Under the pieces are notes generated by a model. That model saw only the letters and a list, made by a program, of their open reading frames with translations. It was not told where the DNA came from and did no database searches. Below are positions 15,608-23,982 of a DNA stretch of 55,947 nt, piece by piece. The translations under genes and the position numbers were made by a program. The DNA is from Rhizobium sp. Q54 (GTDB lineage Bacteria > Pseudomonadota > Alphaproteobacteria > ATCC43930 > CGMCC-115725): positions 1 through 55,947 of the forward strand of contig CAMATN010000015.1 of the NCBI GenBank assembly GCA_945861155.1. Reading direction: 5' to 3'. The first letter of the stretch is position 1. Each line of letters begins with the position of its first letter.

Positions 15608-15856
15608 TCAGCTCGGTCGCGGTCCCGGATAGGAAGGCAGCCAAATCGGCCTGGACCTATAGTCCTGATAGTCATTGGAATTGAACGCCGGGTATGGCGA
15701 GCCCTGATAGGGCTGTTGGTAATGCGTGGCCGGCGGCGGCGCGCAAGAGTAACCATAGCCCGTCCACCAGCATTGCGACTGCGCCTGAGCAGCGCCGGAA
15801 AACGCGATACCCGCCAGCGCGAACGCGCCGACAGCACTCAAGAGGGTTTTGTTCAC
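15608..15856 (-). CDS. Small exported protein, Gln/Pro/Tyr-rich
   Basis: A GTG start at 15856 is preceded by ACAGGAGA, a good ribosome site, so it is chosen over an ATG 22 codons upstream. The 82-residue product has a classical signal peptide (NKTLLSAVGAFALAGIAFSG, cleavage after AQA near residue 25). The mature part is rich in Pro, Tyr, Ser and Gln (CWWTGYGYSCAPPP, PYQGSPYPAF), with two cysteines that could form a disulfide. It resembles small periplasmic or surface proteins common in alphaproteobacteria. No function is known. It ends in its own terminator. Confidence 0.7.
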   Translation of the reverse strand: MNKTLLSAVGAFALAGIAFSGAAQAQSQCWWTGYGYSCAPPPATHYQQPYQGSPYPAFNSNDYQDYRSRPIWLPSYPGPRPS

Positions 15857-15937
15857 GTGGAGTCTCCTGTTGATAGCGTGACAGAACAACAGGGCGTGGG
15901 CGAATTTATCTCCCGATGTCACTTGTGATTGCGGGCT

Positions 15938-16909
15938 TCAGAACCAGCGCGACTTATCGACGATGTTGCGCAACGGCTGACCGGCGAGGAAGCGCCGGCA
16001 ATTGTCGCTCAGCACCTCGAAGCGGCGCTCATCGAGATAGGGGCCGTGGCCGGCGGTATGCGGCGTGATCAAGACGCCCGGCATCGTCCACAGTCTGTGA
16101 TCGGCCCGCAGCGGCTCCTGCTCGAACACGTCGAGACCGGCGCCGGCGAGTTCGCCGGCCTCCAAGGCCGCGACCAGATCGTCGAGCCGGGTCGTCTTGC
16201 CGCGCCCGATATTGATGAAGAAGGCCGTGCGCTTCATCAGCCGGAAGCGAGCGCGGTTCATGAACCCCTCGGTCTCGGGGGTGTGCGGCACGGTCAGGAT
16301 CACGAAATCGGCGCGCGGCAACAGGCTGTCGAGCGCGGCGGCGCGGTGCAGTTCGGCCACCCCTTGCGGCTTGTCGGTGCGGCGCTCGTCGATGCCGATC
16401 ACAGTCATGCCGAAGCTCGCGGCGAGCCGCGCCACCTCGCTGCCGATGCCGCCGACCCCGACGACCAGCGCCGTCGCCTCGGGCAGATGGACGACGTCGC
16501 CCGTTTCGCGCGGGACCGCTCGCCACTCCCGACGCAATTGCTGCGGTAGATAAACGTGCAGGCCGCGCGCGAAGGCGAGCACGAAGGCCATCACATGGGC
16601 GCCGATATGATCGTTGTAGATCTCGCGGAAATTGGTGATCTCGACCGGGTGATCGATCAGCTCCGGGTAATAGAACCCGGCGGGCGGCGCGGCCTGCGGC
16701 GCCTGCAGCCAGCGCAGTTTGTCGGCGCGCGCGAGGAGCGCCGGTGGGATCGTGCCATAGGCGCCGTCGGCCATCGCGATCACCTGCTCGGCCCCTTCCA
16801 TAGTCTCGGGCGCGATGATGTCGAGGTCGGGGCGAGCTTCGGCCAGAAGGTGCGCCCATTCGCGCGTCTTGTTGTTCTGCGGCGGCAGCATCAGAAAGGT
16901 CGTCGGCAT
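15938..16909 (-). CDS. D-2-hydroxyacid dehydrogenase, NAD-binding
   Basis: The start at MPTTFLMLPPQNNK gives 323 residues. The N-terminal substrate domain covers about 1-95, and the Rossmann domain carries VVGVGGIGSEVARLA with a downstream acidic residue in GIDERR. Catalytic-loop motifs are NIGRGKTT, the glutamate region AGLDVFEQEPL and the histidine in ITPHTAGHG. It should interconvert a 2-oxo acid and a D-2-hydroxy acid with NAD(P). Similar fragmentary-domain members act on glyoxylate or hydroxypyruvate. It lies alone between the small exported protein and the divergent iron-type ABC gene, so pathway context is weak. Confidence 0.85.
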   Translation of the reverse strand: MPTTFLMLPPQNNKTREWAHLLAEARPDLDIIAPETMEGAEQVIAMADGAYGTIPPALLARADKLRWLQAPQAAPPAGFYYPELIDHPVEITNFREIYNDHIGAHVMAFVLAFARGLHVYLPQQLRREWRAVPRETGDVVHLPEATALVVGVGGIGSEVARLAASFGMTVIGIDERRTDKPQGVAELHRAAALDSLLPRADFVILTVPHTPETEGFMNRARFRLMKRTAFFINIGRGKTTRLDDLVAALEAGELAGAGLDVFEQEPLRADHRLWTMPGVLITPHTAGHGPYLDERRFEVLSDNCRRFLAGQPLRNIVDKSRWF

Positions 16910-17095
16910 CTTGGGAACCTCAATCTTGGCGGGGTTCGTCTCAGCATCGGTTCTGCGGCGGTTCGGTGCAAGAAGCTCGGTCGGGACGCCGAAACAGGCT
17001 ATGTGCGACTGAATGGCGCGGGCTGCTTGCCACATTGGCAACCGGCCGCAGGAAATTCATATTAAGAGGCATTCGCAATTGGGAGGGGCCTTTAG

Positions 17096-18163
17096 ATGCG
17101 CTCGCCGGTATCCCGCGCTTTCGTCGCGCTGCTCGTGATGGTCGCCGCTTGCGTCGCCCAAATTATCGCCCCTGCCGTCGCTCGGGCGGCTGAGGTGAAT
17201 TTGTATTCGACGCGGGAGCCGGGGCTGCTCCAGCCGCTGCTTGACAGCTTTACGGCCAAGACCGGGATCAAGGTCAATACGGTTTTTCTGAATACCGGGC
17301 TGGCCGAACGGGTCGCCGCCGAGGGCGCGTCCTCGCCGGCCGATGTGTTGATGGTCGTCGACATCGGCAATCTGGTCGAGCTGGTCAAGCGCGGTGTCAC
17401 CCAGCCGATCCGCTCCGCCACCCTCGACGAGGCAATCCCGGCGTCGCTGCGCGATCCCGACGGCAACTGGGTCGCGCTCTCGCTGCGCGCCCGCGCCATT
17501 TTCGTCTCCAAGGAGCGGGTCAGCGATACGGCGATGACCTACGAGGATCTGGCCGACCCGCGCTGGCGCGGCAAGGTATGCACGCGCGGCGGGCAGCACC
17601 CCTACAACACCGCGTTATTCGCGGCGATGATCGCGAAGCATGGCGAACCCGCTACGGCCGAATACCTGAAGGCGTTGAAGGCGAATTTGGCGCGGCGGCC
17701 GGCCGGCGGCGACCGCGATGTTGCCCGCGACATCTTCGCCGGGATCTGCGATGCCGGTCTGTCGAACACCTATTATGCCGGGCTGATGCTGTCCGGCGCC
17801 GGAGGGCCCGAACAGAAGCGCTGGGGCGAGGCCGTGCGCGTGATCCTGCCGACTTTCAAGAACGGCAAGGCCACGGGCGCCCAAGGAACCGGCACGCATG
17901 TCAACGTTTCCGGGGCGGCGGTCGCGCGGCATGCACCGCACCGCGCCGAGGCGCTGCGCCTCCTGGAGTTTCTCGCAACGCCCGAGGCGCAGCGGATCTA
18001 TGCCGAGGCCAATTTCGAGTACCCGGCGCGGGCGGGCGTCGCGTTGCAGCCGATCGTCGCCGGCTTCGGAACGCTCGAGATCGACCCGACGCCGCTCGCG
18101 ACGATCGCGGCCAAGCGCGAAGAGGCGAGCCTGCTGGTCGATCGTCTCGGCTTCGACCGCTGA
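17096..18163 (+). CDS. Iron(III)-type ABC transporter substrate-binding protein
   Basis: A 355-residue periplasmic binding protein with a signal peptide (MRSPVSRAFVALLVMVAACV, cleaved near residue 31). The mature start EVNLYSTREPGLLQPLLDSF is typical of the FbpA/FutA ferric-ion class. Its adjacent tyrosines in LSNTYYAGLM match the iron-binding pair. The closing hydrophobic helix HRAEALRLLEFLATPEAQRI is family standard. A permease gene follows after a 434-base repeat region. No ATP-binding subunit is present in this window, so the transporter must borrow one or have it encoded elsewhere. Regulation by iron is plausible but no Fur box was recognised. Confidence 0.85.
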   Translation: MRSPVSRAFVALLVMVAACVAQIIAPAVARAAEVNLYSTREPGLLQPLLDSFTAKTGIKVNTVFLNTGLAERVAAEGASSPADVLMVVDIGNLVELVKRGVTQPIRSATLDEAIPASLRDPDGNWVALSLRARAIFVSKERVSDTAMTYEDLADPRWRGKVCTRGGQHPYNTALFAAMIAKHGEPATAEYLKALKANLARRPAGGDRDVARDIFAGICDAGLSNTYYAGLMLSGAGGPEQKRWGEAVRVILPTFKNGKATGAQGTGTHVNVSGAAVARHAPHRAEALRLLEFLATPEAQRIYAEANFEYPARAGVALQPIVAGFGTLEIDPTPLATIAAKREEASLLVDRLGFDR

Positions 18164-18597
18164 GAACTTGTGAATTAACGGCGGTCGTCTGGATCAGCTC
18201 GGTGCGTCCTTTGAGACGGCCGCGTTGCGGGCTCGTCAGAGCTTGTGAATTAGTTCAAGCGAAACTCAAAAAGACCGGCTGCAATACCATCGCGCGTCCT
18301 TCGAGACGGTGCTCCGCGCCTCCTCAGGATGAGGATATGTCTTTGATGGCATTAAGAAAGAACCTCATCCTGAGGAGCCCGCAACGCGGGCGTCTCGAAG
18401 GACGCACGGCGTCGGTCCAGCCGAACGCCAATTCATTCACATGCTCTCAGCATGACGTTCTTTCTTAATGCCATCACAAATCTACGTCACCCTGAGGAGG
18501 CGCGGAGCGCCGTCTCGAAGGACGCGGGATCGTGTTGCAGCCGTTCTTTTGCCGGCATGGCTAGATTTATTCACAAATTTGAGGCGCGAAGATCGCT
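18164..18597. repeat. Composite palindromic repeat region (REP/MITE-like)
   Basis: This 434-base gap holds no gene. The core runs from GCGTCCTTCGAGACG (18294) to its inverse CGTCTCGAAGGACGC (18391-18405), with CCTCATCCTGAGGAG inside. GATGGCATTAAGAAAGAAC (about 18343) recurs inverted at about 18461-18475. The ends carry CTTGTGAATTA twice (18168 and 18242) and an inverted ATTCACAA near 18570, like terminal repeats. A close relative lies at 50458-50646. The repeat splits a binding protein and permease that would normally share an operon. Confidence 0.85.
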
Positions 18598-20319
18598 TTG
18601 ATCCCAGCCAGAGGCCAAGCCGGCACAGCGAGCGGCACCCGGCCCCGGCGCCAGCGAAGCCGCGGGCTGGTCGTGCTCGCCTGGGGAATCGCGCTCGCCG
18701 TGTTGCTGCCCCTCGCGGCGCTGGGCGCCATCGCGGCGCGGGGTTCGGGTGCGCTCTGGCCGCATCTGATCAATTATGTGCTGCCGGAAGCCGCGCGCGA
18801 GACGGCGCTGCTGCTTGCCGGCACCGGGATCATCGTCGTCGCGGTCGGCACCGGGACCGCCTGGCTCGTGACGGCCTATCGTTTTCCCGGCCGGAACGCG
18901 CTTTCCTGGGCGCTGCTGCTACCATTGGCGACGCCGGTCTACATCGTCGCCTATGCGTATCTCGATCTGCTGCACCCGGCCGGGCCGTTGCAGTCGGCGC
19001 TGCGCGACCTCCTTGGCCTGGCCAGCCCCCAGGATCTGCGGTTGCCGGAGTTCCGCTCGCTCGGCGGCGCCATCCTGCTGTTCGGCTTCGTGCTCTATCC
19101 CTACGTCTATCTGAACGTCCGCACCAACTTCCTGCTGCAATCGGCGGAAGCCTTGGAGGCCGCGCGGATCCTCGGCAGCTCGGGGGGACGGGCATTCTTC
19201 CAGATCGCGGTTCCGCTGGCGCGCCCGGCGATCGCCGCCGGATCGGCTCTCGCGCTGATGGAGACCCTCGGCGATATCGGCGCGTGCGAATTTCTCGGCA
19301 TCCAGAGTTTGACCGTTTCGCTCTATGTGACCTGGGCGACACGGGGTTCGGTCGAGGGGGCGGCGCAGATCGCGTTGGCGATGCTGGTGCCGGTCGCCGG
19401 CTTGCTGCTGCTGACTTACCGATCTCGGGTCGGTCGAATATCCGCCGCCGCGACACCGCGCCCGCTCGCCGCGCGACGACTGGCGCCGCTCGCCGGCGCC
19501 GCCGCGGCGACCGCGTGCGCGATCCCGGTCCTGCTCGGCTTCGCCGCGCCGGCCGTGCATCTGTTGCTGCTCGCCTGGGCGAGGGTATCGGAACACGGCG
19601 TGTCGCCGCTGCTGCTGTCCTATGCCTGGAACAGCGCGCGCTTCGCGGCGGCGGCGAGCGTGCTCGCGGTAGCGGCCGGGTTTACCCTGGCCTTTTGCCA
19701 GCGTTATGCCCGGATCAACATGCCGGTTCGCATCGTGCAGACCGGGTATGCCGTGCCCGGCACCGTTGTCGCCGTCGGCCTTCTCGGCATCCTCTCGGCG
19801 GCCGACGCCGCGATCGGCTTCCTCGGCATCGAGAATTTGCGCGGGGCCTTGCTGCTGGCGTCTCCGTTCGGGCTGTTGCTGGCCTATCTGGCGCGTTTTC
19901 TGGCGATCCCGACCAGCGCCGTCGAGGCCGGATATGCGAAACTGCCGCCGGCGCTCGACGAGGCCGCCCGGATCGTCGGCGCCAATGCATCGGCGGTCGC
20001 ACGCGATATTCATTGGCCGCTGTTGCGGACAACGATCGGCTCGGCCGCATTGCTGGTGTTCATCGAATGCGTCAAGGAACTGCCGGCGACGCTGCTGCTG
20101 CGCCCGCTGAACACCGAGACGCTGGCGACTTTTCTCTATGGCGAAGCCTCGCGCGGGGTCTACGAGGACGGCGCGGTCGCCGCGCTGGCGATGATCGCGC
20201 TCGGCGTGCTGCCGATCTTGCTGCTGTCGCAATCGGGCAGGCCGAGACGGTCGGCCCCTCCGATCGCCGCCCGGGTCGCCGGGGCGCTGCCCGATCGCCC
20301 CCTCGCCGCTCGGCCCTGA
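18598..20319 (+). CDS. Iron(III)-type ABC transporter permease
   Basis: The start is a TTG with weak support, so the true start may lie some codons downstream. The protein has about 573 residues. About twelve hydrophobic helices are visible, in two homologous halves as in FbpB/AfuB-type permeases. Each half carries an EAA-type loop: EAARILGSSGGRAFFQIAVP (first half) and DEAARIVGANASAVARDIHW (second half), for contact with an ATPase. It likely works with the upstream binding protein to import ferric iron. It lacks the usual ATPase gene downstream, and the next gene is an SDR. Iron is inferred from the binding protein's YY pair. Confidence 0.85.
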   Translation: MIPARGQAGTASGTRPRRQRSRGLVVLAWGIALAVLLPLAALGAIAARGSGALWPHLINYVLPEAARETALLLAGTGIIVVAVGTGTAWLVTAYRFPGRNALSWALLLPLATPVYIVAYAYLDLLHPAGPLQSALRDLLGLASPQDLRLPEFRSLGGAILLFGFVLYPYVYLNVRTNFLLQSAEALEAARILGSSGGRAFFQIAVPLARPAIAAGSALALMETLGDIGACEFLGIQSLTVSLYVTWATRGSVEGAAQIALAMLVPVAGLLLLTYRSRVGRISAAATPRPLAARRLAPLAGAAAATACAIPVLLGFAAPAVHLLLLAWARVSEHGVSPLLLSYAWNSARFAAAASVLAVAAGFTLAFCQRYARINMPVRIVQTGYAVPGTVVAVGLLGILSAADAAIGFLGIENLRGALLLASPFGLLLAYLARFLAIPTSAVEAGYAKLPPALDEAARIVGANASAVARDIHWPLLRTTIGSAALLVFIECVKELPATLLLRPLNTETLATFLYGEASRGVYEDGAVAALAMIALGVLPILLLSQSGRPRRSAPPIAARVAGALPDRPLAARP

Positions 20320-20390
20320 CCGAACAAGATTTTGACAGCCCCGGCGAATTATACGAGCTTCCTTAGCGAATCAGGCGATGGAGGCAAACG

Positions 20391-21158
20391 GTGCGGCGGT
20401 TCGAGGGCAAGATCGTCTGGGTGACGGGCGGCGGCAGCGGCATCGGCGAGGCGGCGGCGTTGGCCCTGGCGCGGGAGGGCGCGGCGATCGTGCTGACCGG
20501 GCGCCGCCAGGCCCCGCTCGACGACGTGGCTGGCCGTGTCCGCGAACTCGGCAGCACCTGTTATGTCCAGCCCGGCGATCTGATGGATCCCCTGTCGGTG
20601 CGCCGGATCGGCGATTTCATCGGCGGCGAGATCGGCCGGCTCGACATCCTGCTCAACAATGCCGGGCTCAACATCAACGACCGGCATTGGAACAAGCTGA
20701 CCCCGGAAAACGCCCATCTGATGATCAACGGCAACCTCGCGGCGGCGGCGCAATGCGTGACCGTGGCGCTGCCGATCATGCGCGCCCAACAAGACGGGCT
20801 GATCATCCACACCGCCTCGGTCGCCGGCCGCTTTGTCGGCGGCTTCCCGGGGCCGCTCTACTCGGCGGCGAAGCACGGCGTCGTCGCGATGAGCCACTCG
20901 ATCAACATGGAGGAATGCGTGCATGGCATTCGCTCCTGCGTCTTTCTGCCGGGCGAGGTCGCGACGCCGATCCTCGACCGCCGCCCGAACCCGGTCGGTC
21001 CCGAAGAACGCGCCCGCATGGTGCAGCCCCAGGATTGCGCCGATCTGATCCTCTACATTGCGTCCCTGCCGAAGCGGCTCGTCATGAACGAAGTCATGCT
21101 GAGCCCGTCCTGGAACCGCGCCTATGTCGCGGCGATCCAAAACCTGTCGTCGCTATAG
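20391..21158 (+). CDS. Short-chain dehydrogenase/reductase
   Basis: A GTG start with a GGAGG ribosome site yields 255 residues. The classical SDR pattern is clear: cofactor motif TGGGSGIGEAAAL (about 12-24), LLNNAGLN (about 87-94), the active-site serine in HTASVAGRFVGG and the YSAAK tyrosine-lysine pair. R39-type residues after the second strand (TGRRQAP) suggest NADP preference. It probably oxidises or reduces a secondary alcohol or ketone in the cytoplasm. It follows the ABC permease by 71 bases, and a palindromic repeat separates it from the next dehydrogenase. The substrate is unknown. Confidence 0.85.
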   Translation: MRRFEGKIVWVTGGGSGIGEAAALALAREGAAIVLTGRRQAPLDDVAGRVRELGSTCYVQPGDLMDPLSVRRIGDFIGGEIGRLDILLNNAGLNINDRHWNKLTPENAHLMINGNLAAAAQCVTVALPIMRAQQDGLIIHTASVAGRFVGGFPGPLYSAAKHGVVAMSHSINMEECVHGIRSCVFLPGEVATPILDRRPNPVGPEERARMVQPQDCADLILYIASLPKRLVMNEVMLSPSWNRAYVAAIQNLSSL

Positions 21159-21159
21159 C

Positions 21160-21249
21160 GTAGGGCGGAAAAGCGCAGCGCACTCCGCCAACTCGGAGGA
21201 CCGCGGCCGGCAGCGAAGCGGCGGAATGCGCTGCGCTTTTCCGCCCTAC
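21160..21249. repeat. GTAGGGCGGAAAAGCG-type inverted repeat
   Basis: The arms begin GTAGGGCGGAAAAGCGCAGC and end with its complement (GCTGCGCTTTTCCGCCCTAC), with a GC-rich loop. A second member lies at 35524-35617. The element separates two dehydrogenase genes and might act as a terminator or mRNA-stability element. Confidence 0.9.
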
Positions 21250-21290
21250 AAGAACACGGCGCTGCGACCTGAAATCAAAAGGGGAGACCG

Positions 21291-22283
21291 ATGGCACAAT
21301 CCGCACAGACCAACATCAAAAAGCTGCTGCTGCCCAACACGCTGGCGAAAGCCGGTTGGGCGATCGTCGAGGCGCGGGAGGATGTCGAGGGGGTGCCCTA
21401 CGACGTCACCGTGCCGAAGGCCGAACTGCACCGCCTGCTCGAGGACGTCGCCGGGGTCGCGCTGTCGGTCCAGCCGTTTAGCGACCCCGAGCTCGATGCC
21501 GGGGCCAACCTCGAAGTCGTCGCCCGCATCGGCGTCGGTTATGACGCGGTCGACGTGCCGGCGCTGACCCGCCGCAACATCCCCTTAATGATCGCCGGCA
21601 CCGCCAATTCGGTCAGCGTCGCCGAAGCCGGCATCTTCCTGATGATGTCCCTCGCGCGGCGCGGTGCTGCGATGGATACGATGGTCAAGGAAGGCCGCTG
21701 GCGCGACCGCTACAACGAGATGCCGGTCGACATGTACGCCAAGACCGTGCTGGTCGTCGGCTTCGGCAAGATCGGCTCGCGTTCGGCGAAGCGCCTCGCG
21801 GCGATGGAAATGAACGTGCTGGTGTACGACCCCTACACCTATTCCGAGACGATCCGCGGCATGGGCTACGAGCCGGTCGGCGACCTCGACGAGGCTGTCG
21901 CCCGCGCCGATTTCATCACGATCCACTGTCCGAAGACGCCGGAAACAATCGGCATGTTCAACGCCGCCCGGCTCGCCAAGATGAAAAAGACCGCGTTTCT
22001 GGTCAACACCGCGCGCGGCGGCATTATCGACGAGCCGGCGCTACACGAGACGCTGTCGAACAACCGGATCGCCGGCGCCGCGCTCGACGTCTTTGTCGAG
22101 GAGCCGACCCCGGCCGACAACCCGCTCCTCAAGCTTAAGAACTTCATCGCCGCCCCGCACGTCGCCGGCGTTACCAAGGAGGCGGTCGACCGCATGGCGA
22201 TCGTCACCGTCCAGAACCTGCTCTCGGTCCTCGACGGCAAAACCAACCGCGACAACGTCGTCAACAAGGATGTGCTGGGCTGA
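21291..22283 (+). CDS. D-isomer 2-hydroxyacid dehydrogenase (SerA-like)
   Basis: A 330-residue enzyme with a good ribosome site (AAAAGGGGAG). The Rossmann motif is VVGFGKIGSRSAKRLAAME, with catalytic regions LVNTARGGIIDEPALHETL (arginine), GAALDVFVEEPTP (glutamate) and IAAPHVAGVTKEAVDR (histidine). A TARGGIID loop is typical of the phosphoglycerate dehydrogenase subfamily, but the C-terminal ACT domain is missing, so it is not a serine-pathway enzyme proper. Its precise hydroxyacid is unknown. A terminator follows 48 bases later. Confidence 0.85.
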   Translation: MAQSAQTNIKKLLLPNTLAKAGWAIVEAREDVEGVPYDVTVPKAELHRLLEDVAGVALSVQPFSDPELDAGANLEVVARIGVGYDAVDVPALTRRNIPLMIAGTANSVSVAEAGIFLMMSLARRGAAMDTMVKEGRWRDRYNEMPVDMYAKTVLVVGFGKIGSRSAKRLAAMEMNVLVYDPYTYSETIRGMGYEPVGDLDEAVARADFITIHCPKTPETIGMFNAARLAKMKKTAFLVNTARGGIIDEPALHETLSNNRIAGAALDVFVEEPTPADNPLLKLKNFIAAPHVAGVTKEAVDRMAIVTVQNLLSVLDGKTNRDNVVNKDVLG

Positions 22284-22330
22284 CCGGATAACCTCGACGG
22301 GGGTGCGCCGGCGAGAGCGTCGGCGCGCGC

Positions 22331-22360
22331 CCCGCTTGACTCCGAGTAGCGGGCGTTTTT
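22331..22360 (+). terminator. Rho-independent terminator
   Basis: The stem CCCGCT/AGCGGG (arms 22331-22336 and 22348-22353) is followed by CGTTTTTG, downstream of the hydroxyacid dehydrogenase. It also separates that gene from the convergent heme peroxidase gene. Confidence 0.75.
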
Positions 22361-22378
22361 GCAGGCTAACGAGGGGCG

Positions 22379-23938
22379 CTATAGCCCCGCCCCATAGCTC
22401 CAGTGGGCCTGCGTCATTTCGATAGGCGTTGTTCCGCGCACCGGCACGTTGCGCGCCAGGATATCGCCCAGCTTGCTGGTCTCGTGGATTAGGTCAAAGC
22501 CCCATTGCGTGAATGTGTTCGCATTGAATACATGCTCGGCGAGGAGGGGGTTGGTCAGCGCCTGACTGAACGCATCGACCGCCACCATTGTCATCAGCAA
22601 CCGGGGCAGCGGCGAATCAGGCACGCGGTCCTCGGCGAACAGGCCGGGATAGAATTCTAAATTGTCCGGCACCCCGTACAGCTGCGTCAGCAACGCGACG
22701 ACATCGGGATTGCTGCTGATTTCGTCAAATGTTTCCGCCGGGGCCATGCCGAAGGCCTGGCGATAGTGGTTGTAGGTGTCGAGACGGTTGACGCGTGCCT
22801 GCCTCACCGCGAGGCCTTCGATCAGCAGCAGCGCGTCGGCCGTATTGAAGGCGCCGATCTCGCCCGCCGGCTGCCGCGCCGCCGCCGAGAAAGCGGCGTC
22901 CAACCCGGCATTCAGCAACGGCCTGTTGTCAACCTGGAAGGCGCCAATCGGGATCGCTCCGCCCGGCCAGTCGATGCTGTCGGGCATCAGTGAATGCCAA
23001 CGATAGAGAAGGCTGAACTCGGCGGTGATCCAGTTCGGCCGGTTCCACTGCGCGGTCCACGCGACCTCCGGTTCCGCGCGCAGGCTGAAGGGGAGCGGCG
23101 TGATGTGGTTGATGTACTGTTCCACGACGATCTTGATGAACATCGGGATCATGATGTTGCGAGCGGTCTGGAATATGCGCTCGTCATCCCACGCGGGGTT
23201 TCGTGCCTCCAACTCGCCGGCGACGCGATTATGCTCGCGCAGCAGCAGCGTATTCATCATGGCGCTGAACGGGGTGGTGTTCACGCGATCACCGCCGACC
23301 GCGAATATCGTGTCCAGCTTATGCTGCGGCAACGGCGGCTGATCGGGGCGAACCAGCAGCGGTGGATCGAGAGCCGCGAATTGCGGATCGGCGATGTTGT
23401 CGTGATTGGGGTATAGGAACAGCGGGAATTCTTCGCCGCCGATCATCTGGCTTTTCAATTTGCCGCGGTGGTTGGGTGCGTCGATCTTCGAGCGCAGTGC
23501 GTCGGTCTGCGCCGGCGTGCGGCCATATAGCGGGCACAAATCGATTTCGTGGTTGGTGGTCGTGCGCCGCGGATTGCCAGGGACCGTACGGATGAACCCA
23601 TCGGTCAGGTATTGAGCGAAGGCAGGAAACAGGCAGGTGGATTTCGTCGAAAGACGTGGCGCCTTGCCGGCCGGTCGCCGGAACAGCTCAATCACGTCCT
23701 CCTCCGCCGGTTGCAACGGTACGTCGGCCGGCCGGAGGTGGCGCGCCAGATAGGTGCGGTCAGTGAGGCTTTGCCACGAGATGTAGTCGGAGTAGGTGCT
23801 CCAGGGATGCGGCCGGTTTCGCGTAGACTCCACTATTTCGTTGATCACCTTGGCGCTGGCCACGCCCGAAAGCCACGCCCAGCCATCGATGAGCGAGCCG
23901 GCGCGGGAAATGAGGTGTCGGCTAAGCCAGTCGGACAT
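22379..23938 (-). CDS. Cyclooxygenase-like animal heme peroxidase
   Basis: The start at MSDWLSRHLISRAG gives 519 residues. Motifs of the cyclooxygenase/linoleate dioxygenase group are clear: DLCPLYGRTPAQTDAL (133-148), LLREHNRVAGELEARNPAW (232-250), IKIVVEQYINHITPLPF (268-284), EFSLLYRWHSLMPDSI (307-322) and DNLEFYPGLFAED (425-437). By eye, Y312 aligns with catalytic Tyr385 and H315 with proximal heme ligand His388 of COX. In FAQYLTDGF the distal Gln109 is kept, but Asp113 stands at the distal His207 position. No signal peptide is seen. The catalase-like gene lies 44 bases upstream. It probably oxygenates a fatty acid, though the product is unknown. Confidence 0.85.
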   Translation of the reverse strand: MSDWLSRHLISRAGSLIDGWAWLSGVASAKVINEIVESTRNRPHPWSTYSDYISWQSLTDRTYLARHLRPADVPLQPAEEDVIELFRRPAGKAPRLSTKSTCLFPAFAQYLTDGFIRTVPGNPRRTTTNHEIDLCPLYGRTPAQTDALRSKIDAPNHRGKLKSQMIGGEEFPLFLYPNHDNIADPQFAALDPPLLVRPDQPPLPQHKLDTIFAVGGDRVNTTPFSAMMNTLLLREHNRVAGELEARNPAWDDERIFQTARNIMIPMFIKIVVEQYINHITPLPFSLRAEPEVAWTAQWNRPNWITAEFSLLYRWHSLMPDSIDWPGGAIPIGAFQVDNRPLLNAGLDAAFSAAARQPAGEIGAFNTADALLLIEGLAVRQARVNRLDTYNHYRQAFGMAPAETFDEISSNPDVVALLTQLYGVPDNLEFYPGLFAEDRVPDSPLPRLLMTMVAVDAFSQALTNPLLAEHVFNANTFTQWGFDLIHETSKLGDILARNVPVRGTTPIEMTQAHWSYGAGL

Positions 23939-23982
23939 GCGGTGCTCCTCTCGTTTGTGCGCCAAGGCGCCGTAGCTGTCGG

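Noticed and set aside
18598-18780. A strong start for the iron-type permease
   Set aside because: No well-placed ATG exists. The TTG start is uncertain, so the coordinate is provisional but the gene itself is secure.
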